From positions 1 through 8,308 of the forward strand of contig JAEYVN010000228.1 in assembly GCA_023431725.1 (NCBI GenBank): 8,308 bases of DNA. The letters run 5' to 3'. Positions 1 to 6,860 of the stretch are shown here, piece by piece. This DNA comes from Pseudomonadota bacterium. GTDB lineage: Bacteria; Pseudomonadota; Alphaproteobacteria; Rhizobiales; Xanthobacteraceae. The first letter of the stretch is position 1. Every line of letters begins with the position of its first letter. The translations under genes and the position numbers were made by a program. Below the pieces are notes generated by a model, which was not told where the DNA came from, did not search any database, and saw only the letters and a program-made list of their open reading frames with translations.

Positions 1-783
1 CTGATCGGCCCCAATGACGGCGAGATGGCCGAAAGCGGTGAAGCGGGCACCGGGCGCATGGCGGAGCCGCTGGAAATGGTCGATGCGGCACAACGCATTC
101 TTTCGTCTGACAGCACCGACAAGCCACTCGCCGGAAAGCGCGTGCTCATCACCTCCGGCCCGACGCATGAACCGATCGACCCAGTGCGCTACATTGCCAA
201 TCGCTCATCCGGTAAACAGGGCCATGCGATCGCCGCGGCGGCCGCGGCGGCAGGCGCAGAGGTCATTCTCGTATCGGGTCCGGTGAATGTGCCCGATCCT
301 GCGCGTGTCTCTCCAGTTCATGTAACGACGGCGAAGGAAATGCTCGCGGCCGTACAGAAGTCACTGCCTGTCGATGTTGCGATCTTCGCCGCCGCAGTCG
401 CGGACTGGGGTGTCGCCGAGGCGCACACCCAGAAGATCAAGAAAAACAAATCCGGCGCACCGTCCTTTACGCTGACCGAGAACCCGGACATCCTTGCCAC
501 GGTCGCGAAGCTGAAAAGCGGGCGGCCGCAGCTTGTCGTCGGCTTTGCCGCCGAAACCGAACACGTACTCGACCACGCCAAGACAAAACTGCTGAAAAAG
601 GGCTGCGACTGGATCGTCGCCAATGACGTCTCCCCGCAAACCGGTATCATGGGTGGCGATCGCAATACCGTGCATCTGGTCACGGCCGGCGGTATCGAAT
701 CGTGGCCTTCCCAATCCAAGGACGACGTGGCGCGAACCCTGATCGCCCGCGTCGCGAAAGCTTTGAACGGATCTCATCAGTGA
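1..783 (+). CDS. coaBC: CoaBC (Dfp), 3' part: end of phosphopantothenoylcysteine decarboxylase plus complete phosphopantothenoylcysteine synthetase domain
   Basis: The reading frame is already open at base 1, so the gene is cut at its 5' end; 260 codons are visible. CoaBC makes 4'-phosphopantetheine for coenzyme A: CoaB ligates cysteine to 4'-phosphopantothenate using CTP, and CoaC decarboxylates the product with FMN. Visible residues 3-23 ([20 protein letters not shown]) are the C-terminal CoaC motif. From about residue 42 the CoaB Rossmann-like domain begins ([20 protein letters not shown]), with N67 in [15 protein letters not shown] at 130-136, KIKK at 145-148 (the E. coli K289 region), NPDILA, GFAAETE and NDVS...[12 protein letters not shown] near the end. 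These match the family in order. The ATG at base 25 lies inside the CoaC motif and is not the true start. One oddity is that the cysteine of the classical ACG motif is serine (residue 12 as visible). The stop overlaps the dut start, suggesting translational coupling. Confidence 0.95.
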   Translation: MIGPNDGEMAESGEAGTGRMAEPLEMVDAAQRILSSDSTDKPLAGKRVLITSGPTHEPIDPVRYIANRSSGKQGHAIAAAAAAAGAEVILVSGPVNVPDPARVSPVHVTTAKEMLAAVQKSLPVDVAIFAAAVADWGVAEAHTQKIKKNKSGAPSFTLTENPDILATVAKLKSGRPQLVVGFAAETEHVLDHAKTKLLKKGCDWIVANDVSPQTGIMGGDRNTVHLVTAGGIESWPSQSKDDVARTLIARVAKALNGSHQ

Positions 784-1268
784 CTGATTTGGAATTGCAG
801 ATCGTGCAGCTTCCGCACGGCAAAGGCTTGCCGCTGCCCGCCTATCAGACGGCCAATGCTGCCGGCATGGATCTCATGGCCGCGGTCCCCGACGACAAAC
901 CGATCATGATTGCTTCCGGCCGCCATGTCATGGTGCCAACCGGCATTGTCATTGCGCTGCCCGACGGCACTGAGGGGCAGGTTCGCCCGCGTTCCGGGCT
1001 CGCAGCCAAGAACGGTATCACCGTCCTCAATTCTCCCGGTACGATTGATTCTGATTACCGGGGTGAAGTGAATGTTCTGCTCATCAATCACGGCACCGAA
1101 ACCTTTGCGGTGACGCGTGGTATGCGGATCGCACAACTAATTGTTGCGCCCGTATTGCAGGTCGCTGTCCGCTTAGTGGACAATTTGAGCGAGACAGCTC
1201 GCGGAATTGGTGGGTTTGGCTCCACGGGGACGAAAACAACCACAAAAAATGTCGATACGGCACAATGA
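780..1268 (+). CDS. dut: dUTP diphosphatase (deoxyuridine 5'-triphosphate nucleotidohydrolase)
   Basis: Trimeric-type dUTPase of 162 residues, a usual length. It hydrolyses dUTP to dUMP and pyrophosphate, keeping uracil out of DNA and supplying dUMP for thymidylate synthesis in the cytoplasm. All five family motifs are present in order: I, AGMDL (28-32); II, RPRSGLA (69-75); [14 protein letters not shown] (87-97), with the catalytic aspartate D90 and the uracil-stacking Y93; [14 protein letters not shown] (113-124); [11 protein letters not shown] (141-150), the mobile C-terminal arm over the active site. I chose the GTG at 780 because it overlaps the coaBC stop (GTGA), has a weak GGA about 8 bases upstream (769-771), and gives a normal N-terminus; a longer in-frame ATG at 702 lies deep inside coaBC. 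The last dozen residues, rich in Thr and Lys, are an ordinary non-conserved tail. Confidence 0.96.
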   Translation: MTDLELQIVQLPHGKGLPLPAYQTANAAGMDLMAAVPDDKPIMIASGRHVMVPTGIVIALPDGTEGQVRPRSGLAAKNGITVLNSPGTIDSDYRGEVNVLLINHGTETFAVTRGMRIAQLIVAPVLQVAVRLVDNLSETARGIGGFGSTGTKTTTKNVDTAQ

Positions 1269-1298
1269 CAGGGTAGACAGCGCAGTCTAATTTAATAC

Positions 1299-1315
1299 CG
1301 TTATGCCCCATAACG
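1299..1315. promoter_or_regulatory. Perfect 7-3-7 palindrome, candidate operator of the Rrf2-type gene
   Basis: CGTTATG (1299-1305), spacer CCC, then CATAACG (1309-1315): a perfect inverted repeat in the 69-base gap between dut and the regulator gene, 22 bases before the ATG. A looser outer pair, ACCGT (1297-1301) and ACGGT (1321-1325), overlaps it. No T-run follows, so it does not look like a terminator. The A+T-rich stretch just upstream (1286-1297) could hold a -10 element, with ATGACA (1265-1270) as a possible -35, but spacing is not ideal for any combination. Rrf2 proteins bind dyad sites as dimers and often repress their own genes, so autoregulation is a reasonable inference; it is not shown by the sequence. 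Confidence 0.4.
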
Positions 1316-1337
1316 CATTTACGGTGAGAGACTTGGA

Positions 1338-1754
1338 ATGCCCCTGCTGTCCCGGAAAGGAATCTTGGCCATTGCAGCGGTGATTGACGTCGCTCTCCAT
1401 TCAGAAGTCCGGCCGGTTTCCGCGAAGGCGCTCGCCTCCCGGCAGGGACTACCACCTCGACATCTCGAACCCGTCCTCCAGGCGCTTGTCCACGATGGAA
1501 TCCTGCGCGGCGTCCGCGGTCCTCACGGCGGCTACTCGCTGGGGCGGGACAAGTCCGAAATTACAGCCAATGAAATTTTAAGGGCGGCTGGCTCCGTCGA
1601 AGACGGCTCCGATGCCCCGCTGCCCGGCTCTGTCCTGGTCTCCAATGTGGTGCTTCCGGCGTTGACGCAAGCCGAACGGGCTTTTGCCTCGGCCCTTGGG
1701 ACCATTCACCTGCACGATCTCGTCGCCCGCGCGCAGATTGTCGCCACATCGTAA
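1338..1754 (+). CDS. Rrf2-family winged-helix transcriptional regulator lacking cluster cysteines
   Basis: A protein of 138 residues, typical Rrf2 length. The N-terminal half matches the family: helix LSRKGILAIAAVIDVALH (4-21), a helix-turn-helix in which ALASRQGLPPRHLEPVLQAL (31-50) supplies the recognition part, and a wing with GVRGPHGGYSLGR (58-70), the characteristic RGxxGGYxL signature. ITANEILRAAG (75-85) follows as the usual start of the dimerisation helix. Iron-sulfur Rrf2 proteins such as IscR, NsrR and RirA hold the cluster with three cysteines in the region after this point; this protein contains no cysteine at all, so it cannot use that chemistry and its signal is unknown. A possible ribosome binding site, GAGAG (1326-1330), sits 7 bases before the ATG. 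Its position after dut and before divL gives no clear target; the palindrome in its leader suggests self-regulation. Confidence 0.85.
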   Translation: MPLLSRKGILAIAAVIDVALHSEVRPVSAKALASRQGLPPRHLEPVLQALVHDGILRGVRGPHGGYSLGRDKSEITANEILRAAGSVEDGSDAPLPGSVLVSNVVLPALTQAERAFASALGTIHLHDLVARAQIVATS

Positions 1755-1779
1755 CGCGCGGCTCGCCGTTCACGATCTG

Positions 1780-1940
1780 GACTCTTACGGCGCGAGTCGC
1801 GTTGGGAGTAAAGTCAAACGATTCGGGTTGGAGGAATGCGGCCTCCATTCGCTTTGCGTCCTCATGACAATACGGGTTTGCATCGGGCAATGGTCCGGTG
1901 AGGCCCAGTATTGGGGGCAATTGGGTAGCGGGAATGAATC
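1780..1940. promoter_or_regulatory. Cluster of GANTC (CcrM-type) methylation motifs before and at the divL start
   Basis: The 179-base gap between the Rrf2 gene and divL contains GACTC (1780-1784), GAGTC (1794-1798) and GATTC (1820-1824); GAATC (1936-1940) overlaps the divL start codon and GATTC (2042-2046) lies just inside the gene. By eye I count about 18 GANTC sites in the whole window, so five within 267 bases is well above local density. In many alphaproteobacteria CcrM methylates GANTC adenines in a cell-cycle-dependent way and GcrA reads the state at cell-cycle promoters. Placing such a promoter here is an inference from the motif cluster and the identity of the downstream gene. No CtrA full site (TTAA-N7-TTAA) was found in the gap. 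The rest of the gap holds only weak short hairpins (for example 1829-1847). Confidence 0.35.
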
Positions 1941-4432
1941 GGTTGACCGGTGCAGGGGGCACCGTTCTGCGGCGATGCAGGGACATAGCCCTGACGACTG
2001 CGGCGTGGACGGCGCTCGGATCAGTGCGCGCTCATGCGCAGGATTCGCTTCCGCTCAGCGCCTATCTCAACGCACTCGCCAGCTTCGATCATCATGAACT
2101 CGCAGCCCTCGGCCTGACGCTGGGCGTCATCGCCTTCGGCGTCGTCACCTCGATCATGCTGGTGCGCACCCGCAGGCGCGCCGCAACAGCCGAGGCTGAT
2201 GCCCGGCGCGAAATCGCAACGCTTTCCGCTGAAGCCGACCGCGTCAATGCACTTCTGTTGTCCGAACCGAAGATCGTTGTGGCGTGGCCCGCGGGGTCGG
2301 ACACGCCGGACATCATCGGCGATGTGACGATCGTCACGCTCGCGACCATGCCGCAGCGCGTGCTCGCCTTCGGCTCGTGGCTTGCACCGGATCAGGCGCA
2401 AATGATGCAGAGTGCAGTCGAACGGCTGCGCAACAGCGGCGAAGCTTTCGCCATGACGCTGCATACGTTAGGCGGCAAGGCGATCGAAGCCGAAGGCCGC
2501 GCGATCGGCGGCCGGGCGGTGATGCGCCTGCGCGACGTCAGCGGCATCAAGGGCGAACTCGCGGCACTGACCGCACGCCATGAGCGGCTGGTCGATGACA
2601 TGACGGCATTGCGCACGCTGGTCGATTCACTGCCTTTCCCCGTCTGGGCGCGCGATCGCGAGGGCCGGCTGGATTTCGTCAACGCCGCCTATGCCAGCGC
2701 GGTGGACACTGCCGATCCCAACGAAGCGGTCGAGCGCAATCTCGAACTGCTGGATCGTTCGGTTCGCGAGGAGGCCGCCCGCGCGCTGGGCAGCGACACG
2801 CCATATCGCAATCGCGTGCCGACGGTGATTGCCGGAGCACGGCGCATTTTCGATGTGGTGGAAATGCCGACCCGCGCCGGCAGCGCCGGCATCGGCGTCG
2901 ATTTCACCGAGTTGGAGAACCTCAAGGCGGAAATGACGCGGATGATCGACGCGCATCGCCGCACGCTCGATCAACTCGCCACCGGCGTTGCCATCTTCGG
3001 CGCCGATCAAACCTTGCGCTTCTACAACGAAGCCTATCGTACGTTGTGGGACCTCGACGTATCCTTCCTCGATCACAGCCCGACCGATACCGCGGTCCTC
3101 GACCGCCTGCGCGCATCACGCAAGCTTCCCGAACAACAGGACTTCCGGTCCTGGAAAAATCAGTTGCACGAAGCCTATCGCGCGATCGAAGCGAAAGAAG
3201 ACCTCTGGCACCTGCCCGACGGCCGCACACTCAGGGTCGTCACCACACCCAACACCGAAGGCGGCGTCACCTATCTCTTTGACAATGTCACCGAGCGGCT
3301 CGACCTTGAGCGCCGCTATGACGCGCTGATCCGCGTGCAGGGCGAGACGCTCGACAATCTCGCCGAAGCGGTGGCCGTGTTCGCGAGCGACGGCCGCTTG
3401 CGGCTGCACAATCCGGCTTTCCAGACCATGTGGAACTTACCGGTCGAGGCTCTGGCCGAGCGTCCGCATATCGAAGCGGTCATCGCCTGGTGCGCACCGC
3501 TGCAACCGGAAGACCAGACCATGCGCGCTCTGCGCACCGCCGTCACCTCGATCGGCCAGCGCGATTCCGTGAAGGGCCGGCTCGAAGGCCGCAACGGCAG
3601 CGTCGTCGATGTCGCGACGTTGCCGCTGCCAGATGGCGCAACACTGGTGACGTTCCAGGACGTCACCGACAGCGTCAACGTCGAGCGCGCCTTGCGCGAA
3701 CGCAACGAAGCGCTCGAGACCGCCGACGAGATCAAGATCAATTTCCTGCACCACGTCTCGTATGAATTGCGCTCGCCGCTCACCAACATCATCGGCTTTG
3801 CGCATTTCCTCGGCGATCCGTCGACCGGACCGCTGACCGACAAGCAATCCGAATATCTCGGCTACATCACGGTCTCGACCAATTCGCTGCTCGCGCTGAT
3901 CAACGACATTCTCGATCTTGCCAGCATCGACGCCGATACGATGGCGCTCACTCTCGGTTCGGTCGACATCCGCAAGACCGTCGAAGCCGCGGCCGAAGGC
4001 ATCGGCGACCGGCTGGTCAAGGACCGCATCAAGCTCGATATCGACGTGCCGACGAACATCGGCGAATTCTCCGGCGACGAGCGCCGGGTGCGACAAATTC
4101 TGTACAATCTCCTGTCCAACGCCGTCGGTTTTTCGCCGGCCGACAGCACTGTTCGCCTGCACGCCGAGCGAACCGAGAATTCCGTCGTTTTCTCCGTCAC
4201 GGATCAGGGCCCCGGCATTCCGCCCGAAATGAAAAACCGCATTTTCGACTGGTTCGAGACCCATCCGATGGGCTCGCAGCATCGCGGGGCCGGCCTCGGC
4301 CTGTCGATCGTGCGGTCCTTCGTCGAGCTGCATGGCGGCACGGTCGGCATAGATTCCGAGGTTGGAAAAGGAACGACGGTAACCTGCAGCTTCCCGATCC
4401 AGCCCCCGGCGGAACGCATTGCGGCGGCCTAG
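1934..4432 (+). CDS. divL: DivL-like cell-cycle sensor protein: multi-PAS histidine-kinase homologue with tyrosine H-box
   Basis: An 832-residue inner-membrane protein. A signal-like segment ending AHAQD (about 18-36) is followed by a membrane helix at 56-77 and arginines, placing the rest in the cytoplasm. Four PAS units follow: a degenerate one at about 107-205, then about 226-325, 344-455 (LDQLATGVAIF) and 472-578 (LDNLAEAVAVF). The dimerisation/phosphotransfer helix has HHVSYELRSPLTNIIGF, with Y610 where kinases carry the phospho-acceptor histidine, as in Caulobacter DivL (Y550). The ATPase domain looks intact: N-box with N725/N729, DQGPGI (757-762) and GAGLGL (785-790). In Caulobacter, DivL senses DivK and controls CckA, and so CtrA activity; the same role here is inferred. 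The start is uncertain: ATG 1934 gives a good N-terminus but GCGGGA sits too close to be a clear ribosome binding site; GTG 1898 would add 12 residues. A generic PAS kinase is the alternative, disfavoured by the tyrosine. Confidence 0.85.
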   Translation: MNRLTGAGGTVLRRCRDIALTTAAWTALGSVRAHAQDSLPLSAYLNALASFDHHELAALGLTLGVIAFGVVTSIMLVRTRRRAATAEADARREIATLSAEADRVNALLLSEPKIVVAWPAGSDTPDIIGDVTIVTLATMPQRVLAFGSWLAPDQAQMMQSAVERLRNSGEAFAMTLHTLGGKAIEAEGRAIGGRAVMRLRDVSGIKGELAALTARHERLVDDMTALRTLVDSLPFPVWARDREGRLDFVNAAYASAVDTADPNEAVERNLELLDRSVREEAARALGSDTPYRNRVPTVIAGARRIFDVVEMPTRAGSAGIGVDFTELENLKAEMTRMIDAHRRTLDQLATGVAIFGADQTLRFYNEAYRTLWDLDVSFLDHSPTDTAVLDRLRASRKLPEQQDFRSWKNQLHEAYRAIEAKEDLWHLPDGRTLRVVTTPNTEGGVTYLFDNVTERLDLERRYDALIRVQGETLDNLAEAVAVFASDGRLRLHNPAFQTMWNLPVEALAERPHIEAVIAWCAPLQPEDQTMRALRTAVTSIGQRDSVKGRLEGRNGSVVDVATLPLPDGATLVTFQDVTDSVNVERALRERNEALETADEIKINFLHHVSYELRSPLTNIIGFAHFLGDPSTGPLTDKQSEYLGYITVSTNSLLALINDILDLASIDADTMALTLGSVDIRKTVEAAAEGIGDRLVKDRIKLDIDVPTNIGEFSGDERRVRQILYNLLSNAVGFSPADSTVRLHAERTENSVVFSVTDQGPGIPPEMKNRIFDWFETHPMGSQHRGAGLGLSIVRSFVELHGGTVGIDSEVGKGTTVTCSFPIQPPAERIAAA

Positions 4433-4511
4433 AGCACGATCTGGAGATCGGCGCCAAAACGTGCGAAGCCTGTTGAAGCGTATCCCGATCTGACGGACAG
4501 CTTTTTAGACT

Positions 4512-6053
4512 ATGGCGGCGACGACCACCCTTCCCCGTGAAACCAGTTTTACCGTCGCGCTTGAGGACGAGCAGGCCACGCATCGTTTTGCGGCGGAAAT
4601 TGCCAATGCGCTCGAACCCGGGAACCTGGTCACATTGTCCGGCGATCTGGGTGCCGGCAAGACGACCTTCGCCCGCGCGCTGATCCGCTTTCTCGCCAAT
4701 GATGCGGCGATCCCGGTCCCGAGCCCGACCTTCACGCTGATGCAGAGTTACGACCTGCCGCGCTTTCCGCTGGTCCATGCCGATCTCTACCGGCTGTCAG
4801 GCGCCGACGAACTGACCGAACTCGGTCTCGACGATCTCGATGGCTCTGTCGTGCTGATGGAATGGCCGGACCGCGCCGGCGATTGGCTTCCGACGGACCG
4901 GATCGACATCGCGTTCAAGCTCGCGCCCTCGCGTTCGATCGAACATCGGGACGTGCAGATCACCGGCTTCGGCGCGCTGGGACAGCGGGTCGAGCGCATC
5001 GCCGCATTGCGCGACTTTCTTCGCGACGCATCCTTCGCACTCGCCGAACGCAAACGCATGCAGGGCGACGCATCGACACGCGTCTATGAGCGCATTCGCA
5101 GCAATGGCACGTCGGCCATTCTGATGAATGCGGCGCGCCGTCCGGATGGCCCGTCGGTGCGCGACGGCAAGCCCTATAGTGCGATCGCGCATCTGGCCGA
5201 AGACGTCACACCTTTCGTCGCCATGGCGGACGGCCTGCGCGCGCAGGGCTTCTCGGCACCGGAAATCTATGCCGCCGATCTGCAGCGCGGCTTTCTGCTG
5301 CTGGAAGATTTCGGCTCCGAGCCATTCGTCACCGGCCAGCCGCCCGCACCGATCGCGCCGCGCTATGCCGAAGCCGTCGATCTGCTGGCGACTTTGCATA
5401 CCAAGATATTGCCGACGACCCTGCCGGTGCGTGGCGCAGAGCCCTACGCCATTCCGCATTACGATCTCGACGCCTTCATGATCGAAGCGGAATTGCTGCT
5501 TGACTGGTATATTCCGCATCGCGGGCTTGCGGTCGATGATGCGACACGCGCCGAATTCCGCACGCTTTGGCATGATGCGTTAAGACCCGCGCTCAACGGC
5601 GAGCAAACCTGGGTGCTGCGCGACTACCATTCGCCGAATCTCATCTGGCTGCCGAATCGGCAGGGCATTTCGCGTGTCGGCCTGCTCGATTTCCAGGATG
5701 CTCTTGTCGGACCGTCCGCCTATGACGTCGGGTCTTTGCTGCGGGACGCCCGTGTCGATGTACCGGACGCGCTCGAACACGAGTTGCTGGCGCGCTATAT
5801 CGGCAAGCGGATCGAACAGAATGCAGCCTTCAATGCTGATGCCTTTTCGGCGCTCTACGCGGTGATGGTGGCGCAGCGATCCACGAAAATCCTCGGCATC
5901 TTCGCACGACTCGATAAGCGCGATGGCAAACCGCAATATCTCCGTCACATGCCGCGGGTATGGCGCTATCTGCAAGGCGCCCTCGCTCATCCGGCGCTCG
6001 CCGGTCTCGCGCGCTGGTACAAGAACAACGTCCCCGCATTCGATAGACTGTAA
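4512..6053 (+). CDS. Bifunctional TsaE (tRNA t6A ATPase) - AmgK-type amino-sugar phosphotransferase fusion
   Basis: A 513-residue fusion. Residues 1 to about 150 are TsaE: Walker A GDLGAGKT (44-51), SPTFTL (71-76), HADLYRL (89-95) and EWPDRAG (117-123). TsaE is the ATPase that resets TsaB-TsaD when making N6-threonylcarbamoyladenosine at A37 of ANN-decoding tRNAs. After a short linker, about 180-505 is an aminoglycoside-phosphotransferase-fold kinase: ASTRVYERI (187-195) as the nucleotide loop, LLLEDFGSE (262-270), catalytic RDYHSPNLIW (370-379; D371, N376) and LLDFQDALVGPSAYDV (391-406; metal-binding D393). This resembles AmgK, which phosphorylates MurNAc/GlcNAc at the anomeric position in peptidoglycan recycling; the next gene, murU, supports this. 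Such fusions are known in Hyphomicrobiales. The gap after divL is 79 bases and the ribosome binding site is weak. The exact sugar substrate is inferred from context. Stand-alone tsaE and amgK are the usual arrangement elsewhere. Confidence 0.92.
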   Translation: MAATTTLPRETSFTVALEDEQATHRFAAEIANALEPGNLVTLSGDLGAGKTTFARALIRFLANDAAIPVPSPTFTLMQSYDLPRFPLVHADLYRLSGADELTELGLDDLDGSVVLMEWPDRAGDWLPTDRIDIAFKLAPSRSIEHRDVQITGFGALGQRVERIAALRDFLRDASFALAERKRMQGDASTRVYERIRSNGTSAILMNAARRPDGPSVRDGKPYSAIAHLAEDVTPFVAMADGLRAQGFSAPEIYAADLQRGFLLLEDFGSEPFVTGQPPAPIAPRYAEAVDLLATLHTKILPTTLPVRGAEPYAIPHYDLDAFMIEAELLLDWYIPHRGLAVDDATRAEFRTLWHDALRPALNGEQTWVLRDYHSPNLIWLPNRQGISRVGLLDFQDALVGPSAYDVGSLLRDARVDVPDALEHELLARYIGKRIEQNAAFNADAFSALYAVMVAQRSTKILGIFARLDKRDGKPQYLRHMPRVWRYLQGALAHPALAGLARWYKNNVPAFDRL

Positions 6054-6079
6054 TACCGGCTCTCACTCGAGGGAATTTT

Positions 6080-6805
6080 ATGGCGCATCCGATCCCGCAA
6101 AAGGCAATGGTTCTGGCCGCCGGCCGTGGCGAGCGCATGCGCCCGCTGACGGCAACCATGCCGAAACCGCTGGTGCGGGTTGCCGGACGACCTTTGCTCG
6201 ATCATGTGCTGGACAAGCTCGATCAGGCCGGCGTGCAGACGGCTATCGTCAACGTGCATTACCTCGCCGACCAGATCGAAAAGCACCTTGCCGATCGCAC
6301 ATCACCGCGCATCGTCATTTCCGACGAACGCGATCTGTTGCTGGAAACCGGCGGCGGCACCGTGAAGGCGCTGCCCCTGCTCGGCGACGAGCCGTTCTTC
6401 CTCGTCAACTCCGATACGATCTGGCTCGATGGCGTGGACGGCAACTGGCAGCGTCTGGCGGAAGCCTTCGATGCCCAGCGGATGGACGCATTGCTGCTCC
6501 TGGCTGCATCGACCAACAGCATCGGCTACGCCGGCCGCGGCGATTTCACCATGGCGACGGACGGACGGCTGCAGCCGCGCGCCGAGCGTCAGGTTGCGCC
6601 TTTCGTCTATGCGGGGGCGGCAATGTTCTCACCGCGCCTGTTTGAGGGCGCACCACAGGGACCATTCTCTCTCAACCGCCTGTTCGCAAAAGCCAGCGAA
6701 TCCGACCGCCTGTTCGGGCTCCGGCTCGATGGCCTGTGGATGCATGTGGGAACACCCGACGCAATTGCGCTAGCGGAAGACGCAATTCTGCAAAGCGCGG
6801 CGTAA
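6080..6805 (+). CDS. murU: N-acetylmuramate alpha-1-phosphate uridylyltransferase (MurU-type nucleotidyltransferase)
   Basis: A 241-residue nucleotidyltransferase of the GlmU/RmlA fold. The N-terminal signature AMVLAAGRGERMRPLTATMPK (9-29) carries the GxG nucleotide loop and K29; ETGGGTVKALPLL (89-101) and the metal-binding LVNSDTIW (108-115; D112) follow, and HVGTPDAIALAE (222-233) closes the active site. Length fits single-domain MurU, without the left-handed helix of GlmU. It would convert MurNAc-1-phosphate, made by the AmgK domain encoded just upstream, plus UTP to UDP-MurNAc, a shortcut around MurA/MurB that in Pseudomonas underlies fosfomycin tolerance. A clear ribosome binding site, GAGGGAA (6069-6075), precedes the ATG, and only 26 bases separate it from the fusion gene, so co-transcription is likely. 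The motifs alone would also allow a mannose-1-phosphate guanylyltransferase or other sugar-phosphate nucleotidyltransferase; the AmgK neighbour decides for MurU. Confidence 0.9.
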   Translation: MAHPIPQKAMVLAAGRGERMRPLTATMPKPLVRVAGRPLLDHVLDKLDQAGVQTAIVNVHYLADQIEKHLADRTSPRIVISDERDLLLETGGGTVKALPLLGDEPFFLVNSDTIWLDGVDGNWQRLAEAFDAQRMDALLLLAASTNSIGYAGRGDFTMATDGRLQPRAERQVAPFVYAGAAMFSPRLFEGAPQGPFSLNRLFAKASESDRLFGLRLDGLWMHVGTPDAIALAEDAILQSAA

Positions 6806-6813
6806 TCCCCTAT

Positions 6814-6859
6814 ATTCTCGGTCATTGCCGGTCCTGCGCCGGGCATGACAACTGAGAAT
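6814..6859. repeat. REP-like imperfect hairpin between murU and addB
   Basis: Nested inverted repeats fill almost the whole 55-base gap. Outer arms are ATTCTC (6814-6819) and GAGAAT (6854-6859); middle arms are GTCAT (6821-6825) and ATGAC (6845-6849); inner arms are CCGG (6828-6831) and CCGG (6839-6842) around the loop TCCTGCG. Two mismatches lie between middle and inner arms, and one base faces four between outer and middle arms. The GTCATTGCCGG...CCGGGCATGAC layout resembles short palindromic repeats scattered between genes in Bradyrhizobium-type genomes (from memory). No T-run follows, so it is a poor intrinsic terminator. The right outer arm contains the GAG that is the best addB ribosome binding site, so folding could lower addB translation. 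Confidence 0.4.
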
Positions 6860-6860
6860 C

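Noticed and set aside
25..27. ATG as the start of a stand-alone CoaB protein
   Set aside because: The frame is open upstream and encodes the conserved CoaC end motif through this ATG, so the window simply cuts a CoaBC gene.
1265..1296. Possible sigma-70 promoter: ATGACA (1265-1270) with TCTAAT (1286-1291), TAATTT (1288-1293) or TTTAAT (1291-1296)
   Set aside because: Each -10 candidate has either poor spacing (15 or 20 bases) or poor match (17 bases); not listed as a separate promoter, only mentioned with the palindrome.
1829..1850. Short alternative hairpins TGGAGG/CCTCCA (1829-1847) and GAATG/CATTC (1834-1850)
   Set aside because: Five to six base-pair stems of this kind are common by chance in G+C-rich DNA, with no T-run or known motif; too weak to call a riboswitch or attenuator.
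1561..1986. 141-codon minus-strand frame spanning the gap before divL
   Set aside because: It overlaps the 3' end of the Rrf2 gene, the gap and the divL start; no known motif and no clear ribosome binding site. A small antisense gene cannot be excluded but is not supported.
3437..4333. 298-codon open frame on the minus strand
   Set aside because: Antisense to the kinase part of the divL-like gene; no recognisable motifs, composition typical of a shadow frame.
4437..4506. Possible terminator after divL: stem CGATC/GATCG (4437-4450) and T-run 4502-4506
   Set aside because: The stem is short and about 50 bases away from the T-run, and the bases just before the T-run form no more than a 3-bp stem.
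4797..5573. 258-codon open frame on the minus strand
   Set aside because: Antisense to the TsaE-AmgK fusion, which has conserved catalytic motifs in the plus frame.
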